Shown in pieces: positions 25,560 through 36,006 of a stretch of 64,000 bases of DNA; the stretch's first letter is position 1, and each line of letters opens with the position of its first letter. Under the pieces are notes generated by a model. It made no database searches. It was not told where the DNA came from and was given only the letters and a program-made list of their open reading frames with translations. The position numbers and the translations under genes are program-made. This DNA comes from Christensenella tenuis (lineage in GTDB: Bacteria > Bacillota > Clostridia > Christensenellales > Christensenellaceae), in assembly GCF_014287795.1 (NCBI RefSeq), contig NZ_JACOON010000001.1:248001-312000 (forward strand). The letters are read 5' to 3'.

Positions 25560-26648
25560 ATGGATGTACGTTCGGGCATTTTGATTGTAATTGCATTGCT
25601 GTTTACGTTTTTTGTAACGTATACAACGACGCCGCTCGTCCGTAAACTTGCGTTCCGGGTAGGCGCAGTAGATGTTCCTAAAGATGAAAGACGAATGCAT
25701 AGCAAGCCAATCCCCACAATGGGGGGGCTTGCTATATTTGTAGCGTTTGCTTTTGGAATGCTCGCATTTGTGGATATGGATCCCTCTTTCATCGGGCTTC
25801 TCATTGGGGCGCTGATGATTATTATTTTGGGAATTCTCGATGATATCTATGACCTCAAACCGTATATTAAACTGCTGGGCCAGGTTTGTGCGGCGCTTGT
25901 AGTGTGTTTTTCCGGTGTACTGATTACGCGCGTAACACTGTTTGACCAGATCATTTATTTTGGAAACTGGGCAATTCCAATTACAGTCCTATGGATTGTC
26001 GCAATCACAAACACCATTAACCTGATCGATGGCCTTGATGGGCTTGCATGCGGAATTGTTGCGATTTCATCGTTTGCTTTGCTCGCCGTATCGTTGCTTT
26101 CTGCGGGAAATCCAACAGTTACGATTGTGGCGGCTGTGCTTGCAGGTGCCTGCCTTGGATTTTTGCCTTATAATCTGAATCCAGCTAAAATTTTTATGGG
26201 AGACGCAGGCGCGATGTTCCTTGGCTTCGTGCTTTCCGTAATTTCCATACAGGGATTTTTCAAGGTTAATGCGGTCGTGTCCTTCGGTATCCCTTTCCTC
26301 GTACTGGGACTGCCGATTGCAGATACTGCATTTGCAATCCTGCGCCGTCTTTTGAAAGGGCAGCATCCGTTTCATGCGGACAGGAAACATCTGCATCATC
26401 GGCTGGTTGACATGGGATTGAACCAGAAGCAATCGGTGACTCTTCTCTATGCGATTTCGGCGCTTCTTGCTATTTCTGCGGTATTGTTTGCAGAAAGAGA
26501 ATTTACAGGCGCCATTCTTGTTTTGGTGTTGGCTTTTGTCGTTGGTTCTATTAACTGGATGGTTTTAAAAAGAGAGCACCAGCATGCACTCGAGGAAGAG
26601 GAAAAAACAGCGCGTCAGAAAGATGAAAAAGATACGCCGCAGCCATAG
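25560..26648 (+). CDS. Undecaprenyl-phosphate GlcNAc-1-phosphate transferase (TagO/WecA family)
   Basis: 362 residues with about ten membrane segments. Family motifs are all present: DDIYDLKPYIKLLGQ (Mg site), NLIDGLDGLACG, MGDAGAMFLGF and the cytoplasmic HADRKHLHHRL. It moves GlcNAc-1-phosphate (or a related sugar) from a UDP-sugar to undecaprenyl phosphate, the first step of teichoic acid or polysaccharide linkage units. The short charged C-terminus (EEEKTARQKDEKD) is cytoplasmic. ATG at 25560 is preferred over 25512, which lies in the hairpin. Own promoter upstream. Confidence 0.9.
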   Translation: MDVRSGILIVIALLFTFFVTYTTTPLVRKLAFRVGAVDVPKDERRMHSKPIPTMGGLAIFVAFAFGMLAFVDMDPSFIGLLIGALMIIILGILDDIYDLKPYIKLLGQVCAALVVCFSGVLITRVTLFDQIIYFGNWAIPITVLWIVAITNTINLIDGLDGLACGIVAISSFALLAVSLLSAGNPTVTIVAAVLAGACLGFLPYNLNPAKIFMGDAGAMFLGFVLSVISIQGFFKVNAVVSFGIPFLVLGLPIADTAFAILRRLLKGQHPFHADRKHLHHRLVDMGLNQKQSVTLLYAISALLAISAVLFAEREFTGAILVLVLAFVVGSINWMVLKREHQHALEEEEKTARQKDEKDTPQP

Positions 26649-26724
26649 GGCCGCGCGTCTTTTTTATTTGCTGGAAAAATTGTGTATCACACTGTGCTAT
26701 GTATGGTGTAAAATAATTTTATGA

Positions 26725-28197
<1,473 letters not shown>

Positions 28198-28200
28198 TCG

Positions 28201-28959
28201 ATGACAGCACAGGAAAAATTCAGCAGCTTGGTGAAGCTTATTTATGAATGCGACGATGTGGCAGTGGCGTTTTCAGGCGGAACAAATTCGTCATTGCTAC
28301 TTTGCGCCGCACAGGAAGCGCATGGAAAAAATGTTTGGGCGCTTACTGCGAATGCCGCTTTCTCTACGCAGGAAGAGCTTTACCGTGTACATGAGGTGCT
28401 GGAGGATTATAAGTTGAATGACGCACGTATTCCAGTTTATGTCCTGCAGGAAAAAAGCGTTGCCAAAAATGGAGCAGACAGGTGCGAAACCTGCCGGAAA
28501 CTTTTGTCGGAAGGGGTTGCAAAGGCTGCAAAGAACCTGGGGGCATCAGTGCTTTTAGACGGACGCATTGGGGAACAGGCAGGATGTGTTGACGGGAGGA
28601 TGGCAAATGTGGAAATAGAGCAGAGAAGCCCGTTGGCAGAACTTGGTTTTGTGAAGTCGGACATTTCCGAGATGCTGTGTGCAGTAGGCAGGAATTATTA
28701 CATTCGAGAGCCTGTTTGCTGTCTTGCGGAGCGTTTTGCATCAGGCGAACACCTGACGCCTGAAAAACTTGATTTTGTAGAAAAAGCGGAAAAGGAAATT
28801 CGGAAATTTGCAGGGAAGGACTGTTCTGCTTATTTTTCGGATTGGAATATTGCGGTATATACTGCAAGGAACCTATTGGACTGCGAGAAAGAAAATATTA
28901 CCCAAAAGTTGAAAGAGGATGGCGCAAAAAATGTGAGCTTTACTCTTTTGGAAGAATAA
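28201..28959 (+). CDS. LarE-like ATP-pyrophosphatase (sacrificial sulfur transferase family)
   Basis: 252 residues, starting 3 bases after guaB. PP-loop SGGTNSS near the N-terminus, then CETCRK, LLDGRIGEQAG, EQRSPLAELGFVKSDI and EPVCCLAERF, in the same order as LarE. LarE donates a cysteine sulfur to build the nickel-pincer cofactor of lactate racemase. Here EPVCC occupies the place of the sacrificial cysteine. No larB or larC is nearby, and the two neighbours are guaB and guaA, so the substrate may differ. The PP-loop is SGGTNS instead of the usual SGGVDS, i.e. Asp to Asn at a normally conserved place. Confidence 0.8.
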   Translation: MTAQEKFSSLVKLIYECDDVAVAFSGGTNSSLLLCAAQEAHGKNVWALTANAAFSTQEELYRVHEVLEDYKLNDARIPVYVLQEKSVAKNGADRCETCRKLLSEGVAKAAKNLGASVLLDGRIGEQAGCVDGRMANVEIEQRSPLAELGFVKSDISEMLCAVGRNYYIREPVCCLAERFASGEHLTPEKLDFVEKAEKEIRKFAGKDCSAYFSDWNIAVYTARNLLDCEKENITQKLKEDGAKNVSFTLLEE

Positions 28960-28977
28960 CAAGAAAGGATTTTTTAG

Positions 28978-30510
28978 ATGAGGGAAACAGTCATTGTGCT
29001 GGACTTCGGCGGACAGTATAATCAACTGATTGCCCGCCGCGTCCGCGAAGCGCATGTTTACGCAGAGCTTTTGCCATATGACGTGGATGTGCAGCGTATT
29101 AAAGATAAAAAACCGATTGGAATTATTTTTACAGGTGGGCCTAAAAGTGTGTATGAAGAGGGGGCGCCTGTTTGTGACACCAAGGTTTTAGAATTGGGAA
29201 TTCCGATCCTTGGGATTTGCTATGGGAGCCAGCTTATCAGTATGAAACTCGGAGGACATGTTGCTTCGGCACCTGCTGGTGAATATGGGAAAACCGAAAT
29301 TCAATACGATACCTCGAGCATATTGCTGAAAGATATGGATTGCGAATCAGTATGCTGGATGAGCCATATGGATTATATTGATAAAGCGCCGAATGGGTTC
29401 GACATCATGGCGACGACAGGAGCCTGTCCGGTAGCGGCATTTGGCAGTCGGGAGAAAAAGATATATGGCGTACAGTTCCATCCGGAAGTACAACATACAG
29501 TAAAAGGGCAAAGCATACTGGAACATTTTTTATATGACATATGCGGCGCAAAAGGAGATTGGGATATGAATGATTATGCAAAACAGGCCATTGAAGAAAT
29601 TCGTGAAAAAGTAGGGGATAAGAAGGTATTGTTGGCGCTGTCGGGCGGAGTAGACAGCTCAGTATGCGCCGTATTGCTGCACAAAGCGATTGGAAAAAAT
29701 CTGACTTGTGTGTTTGTAGACACCGGGCTTATGCGTAAATATGAACCGGATGAAGTGGAAGATGTTTTTAAAAAGCAATTTGATATGAATCTTGTTCATG
29801 TGAAAGCCGAAGCACGGTTCCTGGAAAAATTAGCAGGAGTTACAGAGCCTGAAAAGAAGCGTAAAATCATAGGTGAAGAATTTATTCGCGTATTTGAAGA
29901 AGAGGCAAAGAAGATAGGAAAAGTACACTTTCTTGCCCAGGGAACGATTTATCCGGATGTAGTGGAAAGCGGCGTAGGAGATGCGGCACTGATAAAGAGC
30001 CATCACAATGTAGGCGGCCTGCCGGATCATGTGGATTTTGATGAAATTATAGAACCGCTGCGGGAGCTGTTTAAAGATGAAGTGCGTGAATTGGGTGAAG
30101 AACTTGGACTTCCACGCCATATGGTGTGGAGACAGCCATTCCCGGGACCAGGGCTTGCGATCCGTGTGATCGGCGAAATTACGAAAGAAAAACTTGATTT
30201 ACTGCGTGACGTGGATTTCATCTTCCGTGATGAAATCGCTAAGGCGGGCTTAGATGAAAAAATCTGGCAGTACTTCGCAGTGCTGACTGACATGCGCAGC
30301 GTTGGCGTGATGGGAGACGAACGGACATACGATTATACGGTCGCCCTGCGCGGTGTGACGAGCGTGGACGCGATGACGGCAGATTGGGCGCGTATTCCTT
30401 ATGATGTGCTTGGAACGATTTCAAACCGCATCATCAATGAAGTACCGCACATCAACCGTATCGTTTACGACATCACGTCAAAGCCCCCGGCAACCATCGA
30501 GTGGGAATAA
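28978..30510 (+). CDS. guaA: GMP synthase (glutamine-hydrolysing)
   Basis: 510 residues. Class I glutamine amidotransferase domain (1-190; GICYGSQ with nucleophile Cys, and His-Glu in FHPEVQHT), ATP-pyrophosphatase domain with the P-loop SGGVDSS, and the C-terminal dimerisation domain ending KPPATIEWE as in all GuaA. It aminates XMP to GMP. AAGGA precedes the ATG at 28978. With guaB it completes the GMP branch. Confidence 0.97.
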   Translation: MRETVIVLDFGGQYNQLIARRVREAHVYAELLPYDVDVQRIKDKKPIGIIFTGGPKSVYEEGAPVCDTKVLELGIPILGICYGSQLISMKLGGHVASAPAGEYGKTEIQYDTSSILLKDMDCESVCWMSHMDYIDKAPNGFDIMATTGACPVAAFGSREKKIYGVQFHPEVQHTVKGQSILEHFLYDICGAKGDWDMNDYAKQAIEEIREKVGDKKVLLALSGGVDSSVCAVLLHKAIGKNLTCVFVDTGLMRKYEPDEVEDVFKKQFDMNLVHVKAEARFLEKLAGVTEPEKKRKIIGEEFIRVFEEEAKKIGKVHFLAQGTIYPDVVESGVGDAALIKSHHNVGGLPDHVDFDEIIEPLRELFKDEVRELGEELGLPRHMVWRQPFPGPGLAIRVIGEITKEKLDLLRDVDFIFRDEIAKAGLDEKIWQYFAVLTDMRSVGVMGDERTYDYTVALRGVTSVDAMTADWARIPYDVLGTISNRIINEVPHINRIVYDITSKPPATIEWE

Positions 30511-30575
30511 CGTTTTTGGCTTAACCATACGGGTTTGAGCCGGACGGCATTTCAGTGGGAACAGCATCAAATTTC

Positions 30576-30612
30576 AAAAAATAGGCGGTAATCATGACTG
30601 CCTATTTTTTAT
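30576..30612 (+). terminator. Rho-independent terminator of guaA
   Basis: AAAAAATAGGC (30576-30586) pairs with GCCTATTTTTT (30600-30610). Confidence 0.85.
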
Positions 30613-30632
30613 TTTTGGAGGTGTTATTCCTT

Positions 30633-30764
30633 ATGGAAAAACAGAAATCAAAACCAACTATTAGAAGAAGAAAGAACCTGCTTGACTGCAATATGACGGA
30701 TATCCTATATGATGCATATCAAAGAGTGATTGCTCCCAATCATACCTTGGGCGTAAGAGCTTAA
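30633..30764 (+). CDS. Possible small basic protein (43 aa), unrecognised
   Basis: ATG at 30633 with an ideal ribosome site GGAGGTG (30617-30623). The peptide is strongly basic at the N-terminus (IRRRKNLL) with one Cys. It begins just after the guaA terminator and no promoter is evident between them, so expression is uncertain. Its last third overlaps an inverted repeat, GCTCCCAA (30732-30739) with TTGGGAGC (30772-30779). It could be a real small gene, a decayed remnant, or chance. Confidence 0.35.
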   Translation: MEKQKSKPTIRRRKNLLDCNMTDILYDAYQRVIAPNHTLGVRA

Positions 30765-30827
30765 ACTCAGTTTGGGAGCCTATTGGTTATATGGCACGTG
30801 AAACAAGATTGAGGATTTTTTCGGCAA

Positions 30828-30857
30828 TTGCATTTAATGAAACAAATAAAGTATAAT
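30828..30857 (+). promoter_or_regulatory. Promoter of the acetate transporter gene
   Basis: -35 TTGCAT (30828-30833), 18-base spacer, -10 TATAAT (30852-30857). Confidence 0.7.
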
Positions 30858-30888
30858 GGTCCATATTTCATGTATTGGGGGAAAGTGT

Positions 30889-31446
30889 ATGAACGAACAA
30901 ACAACAAGAGCGAATCCGGGCCCGCTGGGGTTATTGGGATTTGGCATGACTACGGTCCTTTTAAACCTGCACAATGCGGGAATAACGGAACTTTCGGTTG
31001 TCATCGTAGCGATGGGATTTGCACTGGGAGGCGCTGCACAAATTATTGCCGGGATATTTGAACTTCGGGGAGGAAATACCTTTGGCGGTACGGCATTCAT
31101 TGCTTATGGTTTTTTCTGGTGGTCGTTAATTTTCATCTGGACAAATCCTGTCAGCAATACAATATTAGCAGCGGATGAGCGTTCCATGGGTTTCTATCTT
31201 TTACTGTGGGGAATATTTACACTCTTTATGTTCATAGGGACGCTGAAGCATAATACAATTACAAAAATCGTCTTTCTCTCACTTACACTATTATTTTTCG
31301 GGCTCGCGATCGGGGATTTCACAGGGATAGCGCTCATTAAAATTATTTCAGGATACATCGGAATCCTTTGCGGAGCGAGCGCAATTTATTCCGCTATGGG
31401 ACAAGTTATAAACGAAGAATTTGGCAAGAAAGTTATGCCGTTGTAA
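30889..31446 (+). CDS. GPR1/FUN34/YaaH (SatP) acetate uptake transporter
   Basis: 185 residues with six membrane segments. The family signature is at the N-terminus as NPGPLGLLGFGMTT, and GGTAFIAYGFFW is conserved later. Members carry acetate or succinate with protons across the cytoplasmic membrane. ATG at 30889 preceded by GGGGGAAAGTGT; the longer frame to 30856 overlaps the -10. It stands alone between guaA and the purine permease. Confidence 0.9.
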   Translation: MNEQTTRANPGPLGLLGFGMTTVLLNLHNAGITELSVVIVAMGFALGGAAQIIAGIFELRGGNTFGGTAFIAYGFFWWSLIFIWTNPVSNTILAADERSMGFYLLLWGIFTLFMFIGTLKHNTITKIVFLSLTLLFFGLAIGDFTGIALIKIISGYIGILCGASAIYSAMGQVINEEFGKKVMPL

Positions 31447-31614
31447 AACCATGCACGTGATCCTGTTAGATCAGGATTTGTCAATGGCATCAGAACGAGA
31501 GAAGATTGCCTCTTTTTCTTTTAAGGAACAGGTTTACAAAGCTGTTAGGCAGACAGAAGCATTAAAAAGCAAAAAAACGCGCAGTTATCATATATATGAC
31601 AATGAATCGGATAT

Positions 31615-31669
31615 ATAGTTCGGAATAAGTCGAACTATATATAGAGCAAAAAAAATATAGTTCGAAAAT
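31615..31669. promoter_or_regulatory. Three PurBox-like motifs upstream of the purine permease
   Basis: The Bacillus PurR operator is AWWWCCGAACWWT. The minus strand of 31615-31627 reads TATTCCGAACTAT (12 of 13). The plus strand 31626-31638 reads TAAGTCGAACTAT (core CGAAC). The minus strand of 31657-31669 reads ATTTTCGAACTAT (12 of 13). The second and third face each other with 18 bases between, close to the 16-17 seen in Bacillus. All lie directly upstream of the -35, as in Bacillus. Confidence 0.6.
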
Positions 31670-31672
31670 ATA

Positions 31673-31701
31673 TTGCGACAATCTCTGATTTAAAGTATCA
31701 T
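31673..31701 (+). promoter_or_regulatory. Candidate promoter of the purine permease gene
   Basis: -35 TTGCGA (31673-31678), 17-base spacer, -10 TATCAT (31696-31701). Confidence 0.5.
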
Positions 31702-31708
31702 AAATTGT

Positions 31709-31726
31709 GTAAGTTTTTATACTTAC
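31709..31726. repeat. Small inverted repeat in the permease 5' leader
   Basis: GTAAGT (31709-31714) and ACTTAC (31721-31726) around a 6-base spacer, between promoter and ribosome site. Could be an operator or RNA hairpin. No purine-riboswitch core is seen. Confidence 0.45.
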
Positions 31727-31751
31727 CATATCATATTGTAGGAGGTATCAT

Positions 31752-33248
31752 ATGGAAAAGTTTTTCAAACTAACGGACAACAAGACCAATTTCCGTACTG
31801 AGGTAATTGCCGGGTTTGTAACGTTCTTCACGATGGCTTACATCATTTTCGTTAACCCGAACATTTTATCCGGTGCGGGAATGGACCATGGCAGCGTAAC
31901 GGTTGCTACGTGTTTGTCGGCGGCGATTGGTACGCTGCTGATTGGCTTGATGTCAAACTATCCGTTCGCGCAGGCTCCGGGCATGGGTCTGAATGCATTT
32001 TTCGTATATACGGTATGCGGCGCGATGGCATGGGAGTGGGAAGGCGCTCTGGCGGCAGTGTTCATTTCAGGCATTATTTTTGTTATCATTACACTGTCCG
32101 GCGCACGCGGCAAAATCTTGAACGCGGTTCCGAGGAGCCTTAAGTATGCGATTGGCGCAGGTATCGGCCTGTTTATTGCATCTCTTGGCCTCAAGAACGG
32201 TTCGATGCTTGCGCTCTCTGCGGATGGTTTCTTCATCGGAAGTCTTGCAAACCCGATGATGCTGCTTGCGATTATCGGCCTTGTGATTACGATCATACTG
32301 ATGGTGCTCAAGGTAAAAGGCGCTATCCTGATCGGTATTGTGCTCACGACGGTTGTAGGTCTTTTTATGCCGAATGGCGAAGGCGGAACAATTACATCCC
32401 TCGCTGGTGTGGAAGTAAGTCCGCTTGCTCTCGCAGGCTTTATTGCCTTTGCGCTTATGGTGTTGTTCGTTATCATCTGGGGCGTGACAAAGAAAAAAGG
32501 TATGGGAACCATTGCGGGGATCTGTCTCGCAGCAACCGTGGTTTTGCTGATTGCAAATCTTGCAACGGGTGAATCCTCCATCTCGCTGGATCAGACGTTC
32601 ATGAAGATGGACTTCAGCAAGATGTTTGTTGGCCCGACGCTGTTTGTACAGGTTATTTCCTTTGTAACTGTTGTTCTTGCTTTCCTGATGATCGATATGT
32701 TCGATACCATGGGGACAATTATCGGTACTGCTGAAAAAGCTGGATATCTTGATAAGGATGGTAATCTGCCGAAAGCGAATCAGGCGATGATGGCGGATGC
32801 AATCGCAACGGCGGCAGGCGCTGTGCTCGGTACGTCTACGGTTACGACGTTTGTAGAAAGCGTCTCCGGCGTGAATGAAGGCGGCCGTACAGGGCTTACT
32901 TCAGTCGTTGTTGCAATCCTGTTTGTACTCGCTCTTCTGTTTGCGCCAATTGCGGGAATTATCCCGAGCTCGGCGACGGCTCCGGCTTTGATCGTTGTCG
33001 GCATCCTGATGATGGGCCCGCTGATGAAGATCAAGTGGGATGATTTCACGGAGGCCGCTCCGGCATTCATGACCGTACTGTGCATGGGCTTCATGAGTTC
33101 TATCACCGACGGCATCGCATTTGGCTTTATTACATATGCGATTTGTAAAATCTTTACCAAAAAGGCGAAAGAAGTTGGCGGAATTATGTGGGGTATCGTC
33201 ATCATCTTTATCGTTTACTACGTCATGAGGGCCATTGTTATAGGCTAA
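31752..33248 (+). CDS. NCS2/AzgA-type purine permease (guanine/hypoxanthine, PbuG-like)
   Basis: 498 residues with about 12-13 membrane segments. The start is typical of AzgA/PbuG: FFKLTDNKTNFRTEVIAGF followed by FTMAYIIFVNP, with QAPGMGLNAFF and the later MFDTMGTIIG and ALLFAPIAGIIP segments. It imports guanine, hypoxanthine or adenine by proton symport. AGGAGG precedes the ATG at 31752. A terminator separates it from purE, so read-through would be needed to place it in the pur operon. Confidence 0.92.
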   Translation: MEKFFKLTDNKTNFRTEVIAGFVTFFTMAYIIFVNPNILSGAGMDHGSVTVATCLSAAIGTLLIGLMSNYPFAQAPGMGLNAFFVYTVCGAMAWEWEGALAAVFISGIIFVIITLSGARGKILNAVPRSLKYAIGAGIGLFIASLGLKNGSMLALSADGFFIGSLANPMMLLAIIGLVITIILMVLKVKGAILIGIVLTTVVGLFMPNGEGGTITSLAGVEVSPLALAGFIAFALMVLFVIIWGVTKKKGMGTIAGICLAATVVLLIANLATGESSISLDQTFMKMDFSKMFVGPTLFVQVISFVTVVLAFLMIDMFDTMGTIIGTAEKAGYLDKDGNLPKANQAMMADAIATAAGAVLGTSTVTTFVESVSGVNEGGRTGLTSVVVAILFVLALLFAPIAGIIPSSATAPALIVVGILMMGPLMKIKWDDFTEAAPAFMTVLCMGFMSSITDGIAFGFITYAICKIFTKKAKEVGGIMWGIVIIFIVYYVMRAIVIG

Positions 33249-33257
33249 CAAATTTAT

Positions 33258-33299
33258 AAAAGCCGGTTCCGGTGGCAGACACCGGGCCGGCTTTTAAAA
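33258..33299 (+). terminator. Terminator or attenuator between permease and purE
   Basis: AAAAGCCGGTTCCGGTG pairs with CACCGGGCCGGCTTTT, a long GC-rich stem ending in T residues. No other promoter for purE is evident in the remaining 20 bases, so it may be an attenuator through which pur transcription passes. Confidence 0.8.
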
Positions 33300-33317
33300 A
33301 CTAAAGGAGATCAAAAA

Positions 33318-33809
33318 ATGAAAGTTGCAGTGATTATGGGATCAAAAAGTGATCTGCCGGTTTTGAAACCGGCCATTGACACGCTGAGGGATTTTGGGAT
33401 TGAAGTGGAAGCGCATATTATGTCGGCCCACCGGACTCCTGAACTGGCAGCAGACTTTGCAAAAAACGCAAAAGATAAGGGTGTGGAAGTGATCATTGCA
33501 GCGGCCGGAAAAGCTGCACATTTGGCTGGCGTAATTGCGGGACATACAATTTTGCCGGTGATTGGCCTGCCGATCAAATCTTCAACAATGGACGGCCTTG
33601 ATTCCCTGCTTTCCACCGTGCAGATGCCGGAGGGGATTCCGGTTGCGACGGTAGCAATCAATGGCGGCAAAAATGCCGCTCTTTTAGCAGTGCAGATTCT
33701 CGCATTAAAATATGATACATTAAGCGATTTATTATATAAGTTTAAAGAGGACATGCAGCTCAAAGTGGTAGCTGCGGATGCTGAACTCAGGGAGGAGTTG
33801 TCAAAATGA
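33318..33809 (+). CDS. purE: 5-(carboxyamino)imidazole ribonucleotide mutase
   Basis: 163 residues, class I PurE. Substrate loop GSKSDLPV near the N-terminus, SAHRTPE, then GKAAHLAGV and [15 protein letters not shown]. It moves the carboxyl group of N5-CAIR to make CAIR. No purK is seen in the window. AAAGGAG precedes the ATG; the stop overlaps purC as ATGA. Confidence 0.96.
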   Translation: MKVAVIMGSKSDLPVLKPAIDTLRDFGIEVEAHIMSAHRTPELAADFAKNAKDKGVEVIIAAAGKAAHLAGVIAGHTILPVIGLPIKSSTMDGLDSLLSTVQMPEGIPVATVAINGGKNAALLAVQILALKYDTLSDLLYKFKEDMQLKVVAADAELREELSK

Positions 33810-34522
33810 AAAAAACAGAGCAATTGTATGAGGGAAAAGCAAAGAAGGTATTTAAGACAGATGATCCGAACTACGTGATCGTTGATTACAAAGATGACGC
33901 AACTGCATTCAATGGATTGAAAAAAGGAACGATTGTTGGGAAAGGCGTTGTGAACAATAAAGTTTCCAACCATATGTTTAAAATGCTTGAGAAGCATGGT
34001 ATTCCGACGCACTATGTGGAAGAGCTTTCGGACCGTGAAACAGTCGTCAAGAGTGTTTCCATTGTTCCGGTTGAGGTAATCGTGCGTAATATCGCGGCGG
34101 GAAGCCTTTCCAAAAGACTCGGTATCCCGGAAGGGACAAAACTCAAATCTACGGTTCTTGAGTACAGCTACAAAAATGATGACCTTGGAGATCCGATGAT
34201 TAACGATTATCATGTTTATGCCATGGGTCTTGCGACTCCGGAAGAAATGGAGAAGATTGCAGAGTATTCCTTCAAAGTAAATGAGGTAATGACAGAGTAT
34301 CTGAAACAATTCGGAATCGAGCTTATTGACTTCAAGCTGGAATATGGCCGCTGCAACGCATGCGGCGGAAAAATTATCCTCGCGGATGAAATTTCTCCGG
34401 ATACATGTCGTTTCTGGGATTCTAAGACGGGTGAAAAACTCGATAAAGACCGTTTTCGGCAGGATCTTGGAAATGTGGAAGATGCATACCAGGAAATTCT
34501 CAAGAGGCTGATGGGAGAATAA
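33806..34522 (+). CDS. purC: Phosphoribosylaminoimidazole-succinocarboxamide synthase
   Basis: 238 residues. [12 protein letters not shown] at the N-terminus (ATP site), [13 protein letters not shown] and IDFKLEYGR with the catalytic acidic residues, and [12 protein letters not shown] are all conserved. It joins CAIR and aspartate to form SAICAR. Coupled to purE by a four-base overlap. Confidence 0.96.
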   Translation: MKKTEQLYEGKAKKVFKTDDPNYVIVDYKDDATAFNGLKKGTIVGKGVVNNKVSNHMFKMLEKHGIPTHYVEELSDRETVVKSVSIVPVEVIVRNIAAGSLSKRLGIPEGTKLKSTVLEYSYKNDDLGDPMINDYHVYAMGLATPEEMEKIAEYSFKVNEVMTEYLKQFGIELIDFKLEYGRCNACGGKIILADEISPDTCRFWDSKTGEKLDKDRFRQDLGNVEDAYQEILKRLMGE

Positions 34523-34527
34523 GCTAT

Positions 34528-35991
34528 ATGTTCATTCGGCCAGATCTATATAACAGCTATGAACGCTGGAAGCCGAAAGACGATGTGATGGTGGAGGAAT
34601 GCGGCGTATTCGGTATTTTTATGGATGACCGTCGCTACGATCCTGCGGAAGCAACCTACCTCGGACTTTATGCGCTTCAACACAGGGGACAGGAAAGTGC
34701 CGGGATTGCCGTCGCAGATGGAAAAGATATCAAATTCCATAAGGGAATGGGCCTGTGCTCCGAAGTCTTTAAGGAGAACCTTGGGAAAATACTTGGGGGA
34801 AATATCGGCATCGGACATGTGCGCTACTCTACAACAGGGGATAGTAAAGCGGACAACGCGCAGCCGTTGGTAATGTCTTACCGCGGAGGCAAACTTGCCC
34901 TTGCCCATAACGGTAATCTGATTAATAGCAGTATTTTGCGGGAAAAGCTGGAGGATGAGGGAGCAATTTTTCAGACGACAATCGATACGGAAGTAATGGC
35001 CAGCCTGATCGCCCGGCAATCCCGGAAGGGAATGCTGAAGGCGATCACTGCGATGATGAAGGTGGTACGCGGCTCTTATGCACTTGTGATTATGACACAG
35101 AAAGAGCTGATAGCCGTGCGCGATCCGTTGGGAATACGTCCGCTTGCATTGGGAAAACTCGATAACAGCTATGTGGTGGCCTCTGAATCCTGTGCCTTCG
35201 ACGCGATCGATGCGGAATTTGTCCGGGATGTACGGCCGGGAGAGATCCTTGTGATCAATCAGGACGGGCTTAAGTCTTACCAGGCGCAGTCCTCTATGAA
35301 AACGGCGCTGTGCGTGTTTGAATATGTTTATTTTGCACGGCCCGATTCCGATATCGATGGGATCAGCGTGTATCGCTCGAGGGAAAATATGGGGATCAAA
35401 CTTGCGCAGGCTTTTCCGATTGATGCAGATCTTGTGAGCGATGTACCGGATTCTGCAACGCCCGCTGCATCGGGATATGCGGCGGAAAGTGGAATTCCTT
35501 ACGCAAAAGCGCTTGCCAAGAACCGTTATGTAGGACGTACTTTTATCCAACCGTCACAGGCCCTGCGGGAACGCGGCGTAAAATTGAAGCTGAACGCAAT
35601 GAAACGCAACGTACATGGGAAACGGCTGATATTGATTGACGATTCTATTGTGCGGGGGACAACAAGCCGAAAAATTGTGGAAATGCTTCGGCTTGCGGGA
35701 GCGCGGGAAGTCCACATGATGATTAGTTCGCCTCCGGTGGTCTGCCCGTGCTTTTTTGGGATCGATACGCCGTCCCACGATCAACTGATTGGCTCCAAAA
35801 ATTCTGTAGAGGAGATACGAAAGATCATCGGTGCGGACACGCTGAACTATCTTTCGATCGAAGACCTTTTGAAGACGGTGGAAGGAGCAGGATGTAATTT
35901 TTGCGCTGGATGCTTCAACGGAAATTATCCTGTTGATATGAAAACGGCGCTAAAGGAGACGGAAGCGCTTGACCTTGCGACGATTGAATAA
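34528..35991 (+). CDS. purF: Amidophosphoribosyltransferase
   Basis: 487 residues. The Ntn nucleophile Cys25 lies in VEECGVFGIF, so about 24 residues are a propeptide to be cleaved. The PRPP site is LILIDDSIVRGTTS. The cysteines in VVCPCFFG and CNFCAGCFNGNYP are those of the oxygen-sensitive [4Fe-4S] Bacillus type. It makes phosphoribosylamine from PRPP and glutamine, the committed step of purine synthesis. GGGAG at 34513 precedes the ATG at 34528. Confidence 0.96.
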   Translation: MFIRPDLYNSYERWKPKDDVMVEECGVFGIFMDDRRYDPAEATYLGLYALQHRGQESAGIAVADGKDIKFHKGMGLCSEVFKENLGKILGGNIGIGHVRYSTTGDSKADNAQPLVMSYRGGKLALAHNGNLINSSILREKLEDEGAIFQTTIDTEVMASLIARQSRKGMLKAITAMMKVVRGSYALVIMTQKELIAVRDPLGIRPLALGKLDNSYVVASESCAFDAIDAEFVRDVRPGEILVINQDGLKSYQAQSSMKTALCVFEYVYFARPDSDIDGISVYRSRENMGIKLAQAFPIDADLVSDVPDSATPAASGYAAESGIPYAKALAKNRYVGRTFIQPSQALRERGVKLKLNAMKRNVHGKRLILIDDSIVRGTTSRKIVEMLRLAGAREVHMMISSPPVVCPCFFGIDTPSHDQLIGSKNSVEEIRKIIGADTLNYLSIEDLLKTVEGAGCNFCAGCFNGNYPVDMKTALKETEALDLATIE

Positions 35992-36006
35992 ATAGGAGTG
36001 GAAATA

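Noticed and set aside
30732..30779. Attachment site or insertion-sequence end at the GCTCCCAA/TTGGGAGC repeat.
   Set aside because: No transposase, integrase or target duplication is visible nearby.
31451..31618. 55-codon ORF after the acetate transporter (charged peptide ending NESDI).
   Set aside because: No ribosome site at the first ATG and only a poor one at 31484, no promoter, and it runs into the PurBox region. Probably chance.
31619..31751. Possible purine riboswitch before the purine permease.
   Set aside because: The conserved loop sequences and three-way junction of the purine aptamer are absent; PurBox-like motifs explain the palindromes better.
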